Assembly: GCA_029781035.1 (NCBI GenBank)
Contig: JAKOXK010000005.1
Location: 1 to 32,789 of the forward strand
Reading direction: 5' to 3'
Source of the DNA: Armatimonadota bacterium
GTDB lineage: Bacteria > Armatimonadota > Fimbriimonadia > Fimbriimonadales > Fimbriimonadaceae
DNA: 32,789 nt
Below the pieces are notes generated by a model that did no database searches, had not been told where the DNA came from, and saw only the letters and a list, made by a program, of their open reading frames with translations. The position numbers and the translations under genes were made by a program. Below, one piece after another: positions 1-8,449 of the stretch; position 1 is the stretch's first letter, and the number at the start of each line of letters is the position of its first letter.

Positions 1-626
1 ATCCTCGTCATGGCCGGTAGCTTGACATTCATGCCGTCAAAGATGTCTTTGAATTTCGGCAGAACAAAACTGAACAAGACGAACAGCATGATCTGGGAGA
101 AGATCAGGACGAGCACCGGGTACATGAGGGCGCTCTTGACCTTGCCTTTGACCTCGGCTTCGTACTCAAGGAAGCCCGAGAGCCTGTCCAGGATCAGGTC
201 CAAGATGCCACCGAGTTCGGCAGCCCGGATCATGTTCACGTAGAGCTTGTTGAAAATGCTCGGGTGTTTGGCCAGAGCTTCGTTGAGCGTGAGGCCGCCC
301 TTGACGTCGATCTTGACTTGCTCAAGGACCGGTTTGAGGATGGGATCCTTGGTCTGCCCCACGAGAATGTCCAGGCACCTCAGGATCGGAATGCCGGCAT
401 CGATCATCGTGGCGAACTGACGGCTAAAGACCACGAGCGCTTTCGGCTTCATCTTGCCGCGTGCGCTCAGTGCCTTGCCTGCTCTCTTGTTGGTCTTCTT
501 GAGCTCAAGGACCTGGAGCGATTCAGCCCGTAGGTGCTGCAGCACCAAGGCCTCGTTGTCGGCCTCCATGACCGAGTGGACCTTCCTGCCGGTCTTGTCG
601 ACGGCGGTGTAAGCGTAGTAAGGCAT
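1..626 (-). CDS. Type IV pilus/type II secretion inner-membrane platform protein, PilC/GspF family (C-terminus cut by window edge)
   Basis: Reverse-strand translation from the ATG at 626 gives 208 residues with no stop before the window edge, about half of the usual ~400 residues. It begins MPYYAYTAVDKTG, the typical PilC/GspF N-terminus. The first cytoplasmic GspF domain follows, with the family signature SRQFATMIDAGIP at residues 68-80 and an RAAELGGIL motif near 134-142. The first transmembrane helix lies at about residues 168-190 and ends at VLPKF. These proteins form the inner-membrane platform that contacts the assembly ATPase of type IV pili or type II secretion. The window cannot show which of the two, because the neighbouring ATPase and pilin genes lie outside it. 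The reading frame is clear; the start has no strong Shine-Dalgarno sequence. The 229 bp separating it from the upstream gene are noncoding. Confidence 0.9.
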   Translation of the reverse strand, partial: MPYYAYTAVDKTGRKVHSVMEADNEALVLQHLRAESLQVLELKKTNKRAGKALSARGKMKPKALVVFSRQFATMIDAGIPILRCLDILVGQTKDPILKPVLEQVKIDVKGGLTLNEALAKHPSIFNKLYVNMIRAAELGGILDLILDRLSGFLEYEAEVKGKVKSALMYPVLVLIFSQIMLFVLFSFVLPKFKDIFDGMNVKLPAMTR

Positions 627-753
627 AGCGAGCGAACCTTGGCGAGCCCTGTGACCCTGGGCTTCTATGCTGAATTGTCGGACGGCCCGCATCCAAAACA
701 CCAGGGGGAGTTGCTGGTTTTGTGGGTGGCTCAGAATGGACTGGGCCCAAGAG

Positions 754-782
754 GTTCAGGTGCGGGCCAGTCGAACCTGAAC
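754..782. repeat. Inverted repeat between NHL gene and gspF
   Basis: GTTCAGGT (754-761) and ACCTGAAC (775-782) are perfect 8-nt arms around a 13-nt loop, about 75 nt past the stop of the NHL gene on the minus strand. No T-run follows on either strand, so this is not a convincing intrinsic terminator. It may be an operator or a Rho-type end for the upstream gene. The rest of 627-855 shows no gene. Confidence 0.35.
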
Positions 783-855
783 GCTGGTCATCGCGATCTC
801 AGGTCGCACCCTTGCGTGCTCCCAGCGAATGTTGCCGTTACGGGCTCCAAGGCTC

Positions 856-1878
856 TCAGCGGGCTCTCTTGAGAAGAGTCACACGTCCAATCGGCACCCA
901 TTCGGCCACCAAGATGTCTCCATTGCGAAGGTACATGGCATCGTGGGGATGAATGAACTTGCCCGGGATGAAGTCCGATCGCGGGTGGTTCCTCAGGTCC
1001 GATGGAGCGCCGTCGCCAAGCTGGACAACGACCTTGTTATGGCCGTCAAGGATCGTGACGACCGACTCGAGGTCGGGGACGAGCATCTCATGTCCTCTAA
1101 TGTCGAAATCGCAAGGAAGCCTCATTCCAGCCGTAACGAAGCTGTGGTGCTTGCCGTCAAGGGTGAAATACTGGATCCGTCTGTTGGCCCGGTCTGCCAC
1201 CGCAAGGAGCGGTTCCTTACCCCGACTGTCCAGCCAAACGCCGTGCGGCTGTTGGACCTTTCCTGGGTCTTTCCCTGGACCCCCAAACGTCCGGATCCAG
1301 TTCCCCTTGATGTCGTACTGGTGAATCCAGTTCGATCCATACCCGTCGACGATGTAGAAGTCGCCGTTCGGGGAGAAAGCTGTGTTCGTGGGAATGAAGG
1401 GATCCTTCTCGCCGTAGACCCCCGCTTCCTTGGGCAGTCCCTGCTCCCAAAGGACTTTCCCGTCAAGAGTCGTCTTGCAGAACAACCTGCGATTGATGTC
1501 GCAGTGGTAGAGGTACTCCGTGTCCCCCTCCTTCCTCAGGTCGAGACCGTGCGATCCGTTCCGGAACTGCGGACCCCATGACGTGATGAACTTGCCGTGC
1601 TCGTCGAAGACGCACACACCGTCCGGGCATTCGCTCGTCGGGTGCACCGTGTGGCACAAGTAGATCCGTCCATGTGAGTCTTGCACCAGACCATGGGTGT
1701 CTCCGTATTTGATCGAGCTCGGGGGAGTCAGCCAGTCAGGCACCCATTCGTACCTGTGGTCTCCTTCGCCAAGGATGATCTTGTCACCCCTTCCCCAGGC
1801 CAGTCGTCCGACTCTGAGGGCGGCACTGGCAGCGATTGACTGAGCCAGGAACTGTCGGCGCGACGTCTGGTTGGGCAT
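856..1878 (-). CDS. Tat-exported NHL-repeat beta-propeller protein
   Basis: A 340-residue protein. The N-terminus carries a twin-arginine signal (SRRQFL, residues 6-11) followed by a hydrophobic Ala-rich stretch, so export in folded form through Tat is predicted. The rest is made of NHL-like blades: repeated units in which a 'HGxxxD..G..YV.D....R.I..F' pattern recurs (for example HGLVQDSHGRIYLCH, FSPNGDFYIVDGYGSNWIHQYD, HGVWLDSRG, ADRANRRIQYF, HPHDAMYLRNGDILVAEW). This is the fold of peptidyl-amidating lyases and many carbohydrate- or protein-binding propellers. No catalytic assignment can be made from sequence alone. A TAAACT hexamer lies 6 nt before the ATG, suggesting its own leaderless promoter even though the S9 peptidase ends only 48 bp upstream. 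Confidence 0.85.
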   Translation of the reverse strand: MPNQTSRRQFLAQSIAASAALRVGRLAWGRGDKIILGEGDHRYEWVPDWLTPPSSIKYGDTHGLVQDSHGRIYLCHTVHPTSECPDGVCVFDEHGKFITSWGPQFRNGSHGLDLRKEGDTEYLYHCDINRRLFCKTTLDGKVLWEQGLPKEAGVYGEKDPFIPTNTAFSPNGDFYIVDGYGSNWIHQYDIKGNWIRTFGGPGKDPGKVQQPHGVWLDSRGKEPLLAVADRANRRIQYFTLDGKHHSFVTAGMRLPCDFDIRGHEMLVPDLESVVTILDGHNKVVVQLGDGAPSDLRNHPRSDFIPGKFIHPHDAMYLRNGDILVAEWVPIGRVTLLKRAR

Positions 1879-1884
1879 GGCGAA

Positions 1885-1890
1885 AGTTTA
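1885..1890 (-). promoter_or_regulatory. Candidate -10 element (TAAACT) for the NHL gene, leaderless spacing
   Basis: TAAACT on the minus strand, 6 nt before the ATG at 1878. There is no Shine-Dalgarno sequence. The spacing would put the transcription start at or next to the start codon. Confidence 0.45.
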
Positions 1891-1926
1891 CTTCCGAGTC
1901 ACGTCCATGATCGCATCAGAGAACGT

Positions 1927-4194
1927 TTACGGCCCACCCTTCTTCTCCGTCGGGCCGGGGAAGGACGTGCTGGCTTTGTTCCAGTCAGGCGGCTCGGCTC
2001 CGAGTAGGTTGCGGACAAAAAAGTCGCGGCGCTTGCGTTCACCGTACGGTCCACCGTCGGTGTGGTTGGAGCCCGGGAACACCATGAACTCAAAGTCCTT
2101 GCCGGCCTTCATCAGTGCGTCGACAAGCCGATAGGTGGACTCCGGCGGCACGTTCGTGTCCATTTCGGCGACGTACAGCATCAGCTTGCCCTGGAGCAGC
2201 TTGGCGTTCGTGATGTTTGATTGCTCGGCGTACTGGGGGCCGACCGGGTAACCCATCCATTGCTCGTTCCACCACACCTTGTCCATCCGGTTGTCGTGGC
2301 ACCCGCAACTCGAAACTCCTACCTTGTAGAACTCCGGGTGAAAGAGAAGCGCAGCGGTTGAGTTCTGGCCGCCAGCGCTCGTGCCGTACACCCCGACTCG
2401 ACCAACGTCAACTTGAGGGTACTTCTTGGCCAGCGCCTTCATCCACAGAATGCGATCAGGAAACCCCGCGTCGGCGAGGTTCCTCCAGCACACGTCGTGG
2501 AAGGCCTTTCCTCGGTTGTCGGTCCCCATGCCGTCCATCTGGACGACGATGAAGCCCAACTCCGCCAATTCCTGCATACGCGTGATCGGAGTGAACCTCT
2601 TGGGCGTAAAACTATCCTGGGGCCCAGCGTAGATGTTCTCGATGATCGGATACGACTTCTTCGCGTCGAAATGGGTCGGACGACACACAATGCCCCAGAT
2701 GTCCGTCCGTCCGTCTCGTCCTTTCGCGACAAACACTTCGGGTGGGCGGAGGCCGAGAGACTTGAGCCCGCTGGAGTCGGCTCGTTCGAGCACGGAGACC
2801 AGTGAACCGTCAGACGTTCTCCGAAGTTCGTGAACCGGTGGTGAATCGACTGTGGAGTACGTATCCACATAGAGCGAGCGGTCCGGCGACCATGCGACTT
2901 CGTGATCGCCCGGTCCGGGTGTAAGGTCGATGAGCCCGGTTCCGTCGAGATGGATCCGGTAGACGTGAATGAAGTAGGGGTTGCCGGGTTCCCGCCCGTT
3001 GGCGGTGAACGTCATGGTTCCGGCATCCTCGTCCACACTGACGATTGACCGAACAACCCACTGGCCCTTGGTGACCTGGTTCTTCACCGTTCCGTCGGGC
3101 GCTATCCGGTAGATGTGTCCCCAGCCGTCTCTCTCAGAGCGCCAGAGGATGTCCCCCGACTTCCTCAGCTGTCGGAGGATCGTCGCTCCTATATCGACAA
3201 ACGTGTCGGATTTCTCGTCGACGACTGTCGTTGTGACGCCGTTCGAAGGGGCGATGGTGACGACCTTGTATTCTTGGTATCCGCGCACGGGGAAGGAGAC
3301 CAGGAGTCGACCGTCGCTGGGTCGCCACTGAGCTTCGGGTGGATCGTTCCAAGGAGCTCCTGAAGTGATCATCGGGCTGAGATCGGCTTTGACTTCCCTG
3401 GCGGCCGCAGGCTCAAACACCCGGACTTCATACTGGTCAATCTTGTCCCCGGGAAGGTCGTATGTCTGACTGTGGAGAACGGCCCGACCCCCCGACCTCG
3501 GCGAGGACTCGATCGTGTAAACCAGCTTTCGGTCTCCCGGCAGCACATGAAAGGCGGCGAGGTACCGGCCGTCTGGAGACCATGAAGGAGCCACCATGTC
3601 AGGGTCAGCGCTCTTCATCACTTCCGTTCCCTCTTTGTCAGAGATCACGAGACGTCCCTCCTTGAGCATAGCTATGTAGCGGCCGTCCGGTGATGACCAA
3701 CGGGTTCGGGCTCCGCCACCTTGTTGCCCGCCCCCTTGAGTGGTCTCGCCAACCTTGGAACAGGAGTACGTCCCGAGGTCACACTTCCAGCGAGTCCCGA
3801 ATGCATCGAACTGTACGCTCTGCTGCTCGTCGTCCCAGGTGATCGACTGGAAAGGAAGGCTCTCGGGCTTGACCTCTTTGCTGGAAGCAGCGGCTAGAGC
3901 CTTTGCCAAGCGGACATGGTCAAACGCATCACCTTGCTTGCCCGTGTTCGTGTCGACAAGGATGAACCGACGACCGTCGGTCGTCTCTCGCAAGTACCAC
4001 ATTTCTTTCTTTCCAAAGAAGTGGGGGCTGAGGGACATGTTCTTGACCGCACTCCGTGCCTTCGTTGCGAGCATCTCCGCCCGCGCATAGTTGGAAGCCA
4101 CTTCCTGGGGCGTGGGACGGTAGGGCTGCTGACCGATCGCCGACAGGGCAAGGGCGGTCGCCGCCAAGAGGAATGAAGGGTGACGGGCCGACAT
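1927..4194 (-). CDS. Secreted S9 family (DPP IV-like) prolyl peptidase
   Basis: A 755-residue protein with a Sec signal peptide (about residues 1-21, ending near SAIGQQ). Residues ~60-500 are a DPP IV-type N-terminal propeller, with repeated 'SPDGRYLA' and '[10 protein letters not shown]' blades. Residues ~510-745 are the alpha/beta-hydrolase domain. The catalytic triad is readable: Ser606 in the elbow YGTSAGG, Asp679 in AEMDTNVPP, His711 in PGSNHTDGG. The elbow differs from the GWSYGG of classical DPP IV. It resembles a bacterial S9 subgroup in which an 'HDNR' segment follows the nucleophile; here that segment is CGCHDNR. It would cleave peptides, probably after proline or alanine, outside the cytoplasmic membrane and feed peptide uptake. 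A TAGAAT hexamer lies 7 nt before the ATG. The preceding lipoprotein gene ends only 21 bp away, so partial read-through is possible. Confidence 0.93.
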   Translation of the reverse strand: MSARHPSFLLAATALALSAIGQQPYRPTPQEVASNYARAEMLATKARSAVKNMSLSPHFFGKKEMWYLRETTDGRRFILVDTNTGKQGDAFDHVRLAKALAAASSKEVKPESLPFQSITWDDEQQSVQFDAFGTRWKCDLGTYSCSKVGETTQGGGQQGGGARTRWSSPDGRYIAMLKEGRLVISDKEGTEVMKSADPDMVAPSWSPDGRYLAAFHVLPGDRKLVYTIESSPRSGGRAVLHSQTYDLPGDKIDQYEVRVFEPAAAREVKADLSPMITSGAPWNDPPEAQWRPSDGRLLVSFPVRGYQEYKVVTIAPSNGVTTTVVDEKSDTFVDIGATILRQLRKSGDILWRSERDGWGHIYRIAPDGTVKNQVTKGQWVVRSIVSVDEDAGTMTFTANGREPGNPYFIHVYRIHLDGTGLIDLTPGPGDHEVAWSPDRSLYVDTYSTVDSPPVHELRRTSDGSLVSVLERADSSGLKSLGLRPPEVFVAKGRDGRTDIWGIVCRPTHFDAKKSYPIIENIYAGPQDSFTPKRFTPITRMQELAELGFIVVQMDGMGTDNRGKAFHDVCWRNLADAGFPDRILWMKALAKKYPQVDVGRVGVYGTSAGGQNSTAALLFHPEFYKVGVSSCGCHDNRMDKVWWNEQWMGYPVGPQYAEQSNITNAKLLQGKLMLYVAEMDTNVPPESTYRLVDALMKAGKDFEFMVFPGSNHTDGGPYGERKRRDFFVRNLLGAEPPDWNKASTSFPGPTEKKGGP

Positions 4195-4201
4195 GGCCCG
4201 G

Positions 4202-4207
4202 ATTCTA
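4202..4207 (-). promoter_or_regulatory. Candidate -10 element (TAGAAT) for the S9 peptidase gene, leaderless spacing
   Basis: TAGAAT on the minus strand, 7 nt before the ATG at 4194, in the 21-bp gap after the lipoprotein gene. No Shine-Dalgarno sequence lies between them. Confidence 0.5.
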
Positions 4208-4215
4208 CAGTGGAG

Positions 4216-4941
4216 TCACTGCTGAAGTCTGACTTCGATGCTCCAATCGACCAAGTTGAGGTCGGGATCGTTCGAACCGTTCACGTCGTTTCCCGGCGGC
4301 TCCAAGCCAGTTTGGTTGTTCGTGATCACGCGGCTAGACCGCAGGTCGAACGTCAGATAGGTGTTGTCCTGTGACGAAATCCGTGAGTTGCCCAGAGCGT
4401 CCCACGAGTGGCCCGACGAGTCGAGGGCGTACCGGTCCATCGTGAACAAGTTGGCTTGGATGCTCTGAATCGAGTCCACATCACCGGCGGGGACAAGTTG
4501 GCTCAAGTCGATCTCACACTGCAAGACGGCGGGTTGGCTCCCTTGGCGAGGGTCTTGATAGTTGATGGCGTAGCCCGTCAGGAAGCGGTCGTTCATGCTC
4601 GTGTCCCTGAACTGCCAAATCTCATAGGGGTTGGCGGCCGAAGGGTTGAACAGGATGAAATGGGTACAGTTTCCGGCGACAAAGCCGTTGCCACCGTAGT
4701 TCGTGACCGGCTCGGGGCCCGAGTCCTTCGGGTTTTGATCTGTCGAGAGCCTGAGGGCCATGACGTAGATGTAGGGCAGTTGCCCGAGATCCTGGCCGTA
4801 ACGGACTTTGCCTTCCAGCTTGATGGTCAGGATCAGTCGCTTGGTGATCAGGCTGTTGCCGCCAGCCGGATATTTGGCGCAACCGTTGCTCAAACAGAAC
4901 CCCAAGACGGCCAGCCATCCAAGTACGTTGCCCAGTTTCAT
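4216..4941 (-). CDS. Predicted lipoprotein of unknown function
   Basis: A 241-residue protein. The N-terminus (MKLGNVLGWLAVLGFCLSNGCAKYP) has a hydrophobic core followed by a lipobox-like Ser-Asn-Gly-Cys, so lipid attachment at the Cys near residue 21 is predicted. The mature part is rich in Asn, Tyr and beta-strand-like segments and has no motif I recognise. Its ATG overlaps the stop of the upstream DUF164 gene (ATGA, 4938-4941), so translation is probably coupled. The two genes are in one transcript together with the small Cys protein. Envelope location is inferred from the signal; the function is unknown. Confidence 0.8.
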   Translation of the reverse strand: MKLGNVLGWLAVLGFCLSNGCAKYPAGGNSLITKRLILTIKLEGKVRYGQDLGQLPYIYVMALRLSTDQNPKDSGPEPVTNYGGNGFVAGNCTHFILFNPSAANPYEIWQFRDTSMNDRFLTGYAINYQDPRQGSQPAVLQCEIDLSQLVPAGDVDSIQSIQANLFTMDRYALDSSGHSWDALGNSRISSQDNTYLTFDLRSSRVITNNQTGLEPPGNDVNGSNDPDLNLVDWSIEVRLQQ

Positions 4942-5651
4942 CCCTGTTGAAGACGGAAGAGGATCCGTCGGCAGTTCTCACACTGCTCCACCCTGTCCTC
5001 GATGATGTGCTCGAACGCCTTTTCCGGGACGTGCATGCCGCACGCCTCGCACCGGTGGTCGTCTGTCACCATCGCCATCCCAACTCCGAGCTTTTCGCGC
5101 AATTTGTCGTAGGCGGCGAGCAGTGGGGCGGGCACGCCCTTGAGCGCGGCAGGCCGCTCCGCAGCCTTGGCTCTGTAAGCGCTTTGAAGAGCCTCATGGT
5201 CGGCTTTCGCCTTAGTTTGCTTTTTGGCGATTGTCTGTCGGAGCGCCGCAATCTGTCCCTCGATGGACGCGGCCTTTTCCTTGGCGACGGGCACCTCCTC
5301 CCACAGCTCGAGTATCCGGGCGTCGTTGTTGTCCCTCCTCTCGCGGATGTGGGACTTCTCCTTCTCAATGTTCTCAACCTCTCGTGGGTTGACAATGCTC
5401 CCACCATACAGGTCGGCGTCGAGCTTCTTAAGCTTGTCGTCGAACGACTTCTGTTCAAGCTCGAGGTCTTTCAGTTCGGCCGAGAGGCTCCTGGCGGTGG
5501 CAAGCACGCCGTCGGGGTCGGCCTCCAGTTCCTTGATCTTCGCTGCTTCAGCTTTGCCGAGATCCAAGGCGGCCGCCCGTTGCTTCATTTCATAAAGGGC
5601 GGCATCGATGAGGTGGAGCTTGTAGAGGGCAAAGAGCCCGCCGCCAGACAT
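4938..5651 (-). CDS. DUF164/C4-type zinc-ribbon coiled-coil protein (CT398-like)
   Basis: A 237-residue protein starting MSGGGLFALYKLHLID. An in-frame ORF runs 101 codons further upstream, but those residues look like out-of-frame translation and overlap the real upstream gene, so the ATG at 5651 is chosen. Residues ~8-190 form a long antiparallel coiled coil, with many Lys/Glu/Leu heptads and the family motif IVNPREVENIEKE. The C-terminus holds a zinc ribbon with Cys201-x2-Cys204 and Cys224-x2-Cys227. Family members such as chlamydial CT398 and helicobacter HP0958 bind partner proteins in sigma-54 control, flagella or secretion; the partner here is unknown. It follows the small Cys protein by 7 bp and overlaps the lipoprotein start by 4 bp. 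No clear Shine-Dalgarno sequence precedes the ATG. Confidence 0.88.
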   Translation of the reverse strand: MSGGGLFALYKLHLIDAALYEMKQRAAALDLGKAEAAKIKELEADPDGVLATARSLSAELKDLELEQKSFDDKLKKLDADLYGGSIVNPREVENIEKEKSHIRERRDNNDARILELWEEVPVAKEKAASIEGQIAALRQTIAKKQTKAKADHEALQSAYRAKAAERPAALKGVPAPLLAAYDKLREKLGVGMAMVTDDHRCEACGMHVPEKAFEHIIEDRVEQCENCRRILFRLQQG

Positions 5652-5658
5652 AGGGCCA

Positions 5659-5871
5659 TTATGGCTTGTGCCGTGGCATGTCGCCGGCCTGTCGCGGGCC
5701 AGGCGAATGCGCATTGACCAAGCGCTCGCGATGGTCGTTGAACACGCAGACGCTTCGCAGCCCGAACAGGCGGACGACATCGATGGCTTGGTCCCAGCGG
5801 GCAGGGTTGAGCTTGCCGTCTCGGCAAGCTTCTCGCTCGAGGTCGTATCGCGGACAATCCTGACAATGCAT
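5659..5871 (-). CDS. Small Cys-containing protein of unknown function (70 aa)
   Basis: A 70-residue protein beginning MHCQDCPRYDLEREACRDGK. It has four cysteines (3, 6, 16 and 42) in a Cys-x2-Cys-x9-Cys...Cys layout that could bind zinc or an Fe-S cluster, and a compact central part (WDQAIDVVRLFGLRSVCVFNDHRERLV) that looks like folded protein. The last ~15 residues look unstructured. It is preferred over two overlapping frames because it is compact, sits 7 bp upstream of the DUF164 gene on the same strand, and has a natural composition. The divergent secreted-protein gene starts only 17 bp away. I recognise no family. It may be the first gene of the run ending at 4216. Confidence 0.65.
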   Translation of the reverse strand: MHCQDCPRYDLEREACRDGKLNPARWDQAIDVVRLFGLRSVCVFNDHRERLVNAHSPGPRQAGDMPRHKP

Positions 5872-5888
5872 ACTCGTCTTGAACTCTG

Positions 5889-6959
5889 ATGGTCTCTGCG
5901 CTGTTGCTTCTTACCGCCTTTGGACAGGCTACCACTCCCAAACTCACATTTCAAGGCGGGGCGTTTGTCGTCAACGGCGCAAGCGGCCCTGAAAAGGTGC
6001 TGCTCAGCACCGCCAGACCGGCGACTGGGCTCGATCGTTCTCGGGGTCGCCTAACCCTGACGCTGGAGAAGAAGACAGTCACGTTCGACGCGAGGGGGCT
6101 GACGTTCGCCGTCAAGGGAACAAACTACACCAATCGGCTGCAGGCGGTGCCCGTGAGCGGAAAGATCGCCACCAAGGAGTCTAACGAAGCCCTTATAAGG
6201 GCGGTCAAGGACGGATCCAGGAAGTTGGAGGTCTCGGCCCTTTCAGGCTGGGCCGTTCAAGGAAAGGAACTGTTCCTCTTGGTCCGCTGGGACGATAAGT
6301 CGGGCAAACCCTGGCTCGAAGCCCTTGTGAAAGTGGACATGGGTTCACCACGGCCCAAGCCCGATTTGGTCGGCAAGTTCGACGGCCTTTCGTACGCACG
6401 CGGGGTGGTCGACGACGTGCTTCGGATAAAGGACGGAACCTTGTGGTTCCTCGCAGGAAAAGAGGACAGCTTTGGCGTTGCCAGCATGAAGACGGACGGG
6501 AGCGACGCGGTGCACAAAAGGATGGGTGACCCGGTAGCCAAGGCTGAACTCTTGCCAGGGGATTCGACGGCCTGGACCCTGACGCCTTCGGCCTATGGGA
6601 CATCGATCCTTGGCTTCGCGACGCTGGACAAGAACGAGTACCACCTCGTAGCAGAAGTGAGGGGACAGATGAGGTCGATCGTACCGCCTTGCCTGGCCGA
6701 GTATCGGTCAGCAAATGGGGAGGAAGTGGTCAGCCTCCGCACAGGTGCGTTGACGTCAATGGACGCGAATGCCGAGTGGCGGGCGACTTCCAGCGGACTC
6801 CTGTGCTGGTGGCCCGCCAAGGCTCCGACCAAAGCCGTGCTCTATGACGACGACTTCCGCAAGTTGGCCACCTGGGACTCCCGCGCGAAGGCGGCCACCC
6901 TCGGTGCGAAACCCAAAATCGAAGTCACCAGCAAGCCTCACAAAGTAGGCAGGGGCTAG
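5889..6959 (+). CDS. Secreted protein of unknown function, beta-rich
   Basis: A 356-residue protein with a short signal peptide (MVSALLLLTAFGQATT). The body is dominated by short alternating hydrophobic strands separated by charged or Gly turns, as in a beta-propeller or beta-sandwich (for example 'KDGTLWFLAGKEDSFGVASMKTDG'). I recognise no catalytic motif or Pfam-type family. It ends 6 bp before the GTG of lpxB, so the two genes are likely cotranscribed. Its start codon lies 17 bp from that of the divergent small Cys protein, so its promoter must overlap that gene's 5' end. No Shine-Dalgarno sequence or TAnnnT hexamer at leaderless spacing is visible. Confidence 0.75.
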   Translation: MVSALLLLTAFGQATTPKLTFQGGAFVVNGASGPEKVLLSTARPATGLDRSRGRLTLTLEKKTVTFDARGLTFAVKGTNYTNRLQAVPVSGKIATKESNEALIRAVKDGSRKLEVSALSGWAVQGKELFLLVRWDDKSGKPWLEALVKVDMGSPRPKPDLVGKFDGLSYARGVVDDVLRIKDGTLWFLAGKEDSFGVASMKTDGSDAVHKRMGDPVAKAELLPGDSTAWTLTPSAYGTSILGFATLDKNEYHLVAEVRGQMRSIVPPCLAEYRSANGEEVVSLRTGALTSMDANAEWRATSSGLLCWWPAKAPTKAVLYDDDFRKLATWDSRAKAATLGAKPKIEVTSKPHKVGRG

Positions 6960-6965
6960 CGCCGC

Positions 6966-8261
6966 GTGCGAGTCTTCCTTTCGGCGGGCGAAGCAAGTGG
7001 TGACGCCTACGGCGCTGAACTCGTCCGGGCCCTAGAAGCGGTCGGTGCGTTCACCGAGCGCGAACTGGCCCAAGACCTCGTGACCGAGTTCACCGGGGAA
7101 GGGCGCGGCCGATCCAACGCCGCCAAAGAGATCGCGTCGATCTATGGTGGACGTGCTGTGCGCGGTCGCGACGGCGAACTGAGCCAAGGCGAACTCGTGG
7201 AGGCCGTCACCTCGGACATTCAAGCAGGCTTGATCGATGGTCAGCGGCTACGGAAGGAGACCCTGTCCGCTGTTGGCGGTCGGCGTCTGCGGGACGTCGG
7301 GGTCGGGCTGACTGTGGATTCGTCGACATGGGGAGCCGTCGGGATCATCGAGAGCCTCTTCGTGGCTCCCAAGGTCATCGAGGGATTCTTGACTGCGCGG
7401 AGCCTGCTTCGGATCGCTGGCCCCGGTCTCTTCGTCCCCATCGACTTTGGCTACGTCAACGTCAAGCTGGCGCGCGAGGCCAAAGACCACGGATGGAAAG
7501 TTCTCTACTTCGTTCCCCCGGGAAGTTGGAGAAAGGACAAGCAAGGTGCAGACCTGCCTAGAGTCACTGACGCCATTGTCACTCCGTTCCCTTGGAGCGC
7601 CAAGATCCTTCAAGACATGGGAGCCAACGCCCACTTCTTCGGTCATCCGCTCCGACAGATGGTGGCGCGCAGTCAGGCTGCCGGAGAGCGCACCGGGATT
7701 GCCGTCCTCCCAGGAAGCCGGTCTCACGAGGTCGCGCGCAATCTGGAGGCGATCGTCGAAGCAGTCAGAGGGTTCGGGTCTCCCCTCAAATTCGCGGTGG
7801 CTCCGAACCTGGACGCCCTCGAGGTCGAGCGATTGTGGTCCGATCTGGGCGGAGGACCAGCCGAGTTTTCTCGGGACACATACACCGTGCTCAAATCCTC
7901 TCAAGCTGCCATCGTCTGCAGTGGCACGGCCACGCTCGAGGCAGCCCTATGCCGGTGCCCTATGGTCGTCATGTACCGGTTTTCGAGGATCATGGAGATC
8001 GAAGCCCTGATCCGACGCCCAAAGTTTGACTACATCAGTTTGCCGAACATCGTTTTGGGGAGAAGGGTCGTTCCTGAGCTGATCCAGCACGATGCTTCGC
8101 CCGAGCGGATCAGGGCGGAACTGGAATCCATTGCCGTCGAGACATCGGCCCGTAAAGCACAACTTATGGCGTTCGAGGAACTCGCAGGGGCCCTGGGGCC
8201 CGAAGACTGTTTTCAGAGGTCGGCCGAGTTGGCCCTGGGTTTGTTTGGACGACCGTCCTAA
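6966..8261 (+). CDS. lpxB: Lipid-A-disaccharide synthase LpxB with a large N-terminal insertion
   Basis: A 431-residue GT19-type glycosyltransferase starting at GTG. LpxB condenses UDP-diacylglucosamine with lipid X to make the beta-1,6 disaccharide of lipid A at the cytoplasmic face of the inner membrane. Signatures: SAGEASGD (residues 6-13), VDSSTWGAVGI (118-127), PIDFGYVNVKLA (158-169), FFGHPLR (224-230), VLPGSRSHEV (247-256) and the donor-site SGTATLEAAL near 320. Between the first helix (ELVRAL, 18-23) and the strand normally found next (SAVGGRRLRDVG, 101-112) there are about 55-60 extra residues. They are charged and apparently helical, and standard LpxB lacks them. The gene follows the secreted-protein gene by 6 bp. 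Its presence implies a lipid-A-type outer membrane. Confidence 0.9.
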   Translation: MRVFLSAGEASGDAYGAELVRALEAVGAFTERELAQDLVTEFTGEGRGRSNAAKEIASIYGGRAVRGRDGELSQGELVEAVTSDIQAGLIDGQRLRKETLSAVGGRRLRDVGVGLTVDSSTWGAVGIIESLFVAPKVIEGFLTARSLLRIAGPGLFVPIDFGYVNVKLAREAKDHGWKVLYFVPPGSWRKDKQGADLPRVTDAIVTPFPWSAKILQDMGANAHFFGHPLRQMVARSQAAGERTGIAVLPGSRSHEVARNLEAIVEAVRGFGSPLKFAVAPNLDALEVERLWSDLGGGPAEFSRDTYTVLKSSQAAIVCSGTATLEAALCRCPMVVMYRFSRIMEIEALIRRPKFDYISLPNIVLGRRVVPELIQHDASPERIRAELESIAVETSARKAQLMAFEELAGALGPEDCFQRSAELALGLFGRPS

Positions 8262-8299
8262 CGGGGTCCCAGAGTTGGGAACGGTCCCCATACCAAGGG

Positions 8300-8446
8300 C
8301 GTTCTAAGTAATTGATCCTCCTGAGACCAGGGACGACCGGAATCCAAAAAGAACCGGCGATCCCCTACCAGAGCCAGGCGAAGTACGAAAGAGAACAAGC
8401 GAGTATCAGCCGGACTTGTCCTCCAGGACGGTCCGGCCTCTTTTTT
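8300..8446 (+). ncRNA. Putative structured small RNA A (or long lpxB 3' UTR)
   Basis: The segment starts after an A/T-rich patch (TTCTAAGTAATTGAT, about 8302-8316) that could hold a -10 element. It contains a symmetric hairpin at 8330-8364: GGGA/TCCC and CCGG/CCGG pairs separated by a CGA/CGA internal loop, with an A-rich apical loop. It ends at the intrinsic terminator 8409-8446. The A-rich unpaired stretches around 8345 and 8390 resemble loops of regulatory RNAs. I match it to no known RNA class. The alternative is an extended lpxB 3' UTR. Boundaries are approximate. Confidence 0.35.
8409..8446 (+). terminator. Intrinsic terminator 1 downstream of lpxB
   Basis: GCCGGAC (8409-8415) pairs with GTCCGGC (8431-8437). 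Inside, GTCC pairs with GGAC around a short loop. The tail CTCTTTTTT runs to 8446. This is a textbook plus-strand Rho-independent terminator about 150 nt after the lpxB stop. Confidence 0.85.
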
Positions 8447-8449
8447 CGC

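Noticed and set aside
754-782. Hairpin considered as an intrinsic terminator for the NHL gene
   Set aside because: There is no T-run on either strand. It is listed only as an inverted repeat.
5585-5947. A 120-codon minus-strand ORF overlapping the small Cys protein
   Set aside because: It is in a different frame, has low-complexity Arg/Pro/Ser composition, and conflicts with both the DUF164 start and the 70-residue frame.
5652-5954. A 101-residue N-terminal extension of the DUF164 protein
   Set aside because: Its Ser/Thr/Arg-rich sequence looks like out-of-frame reading, overlaps the small Cys protein gene and crosses the divergent gene start. The family begins near MSGGG.
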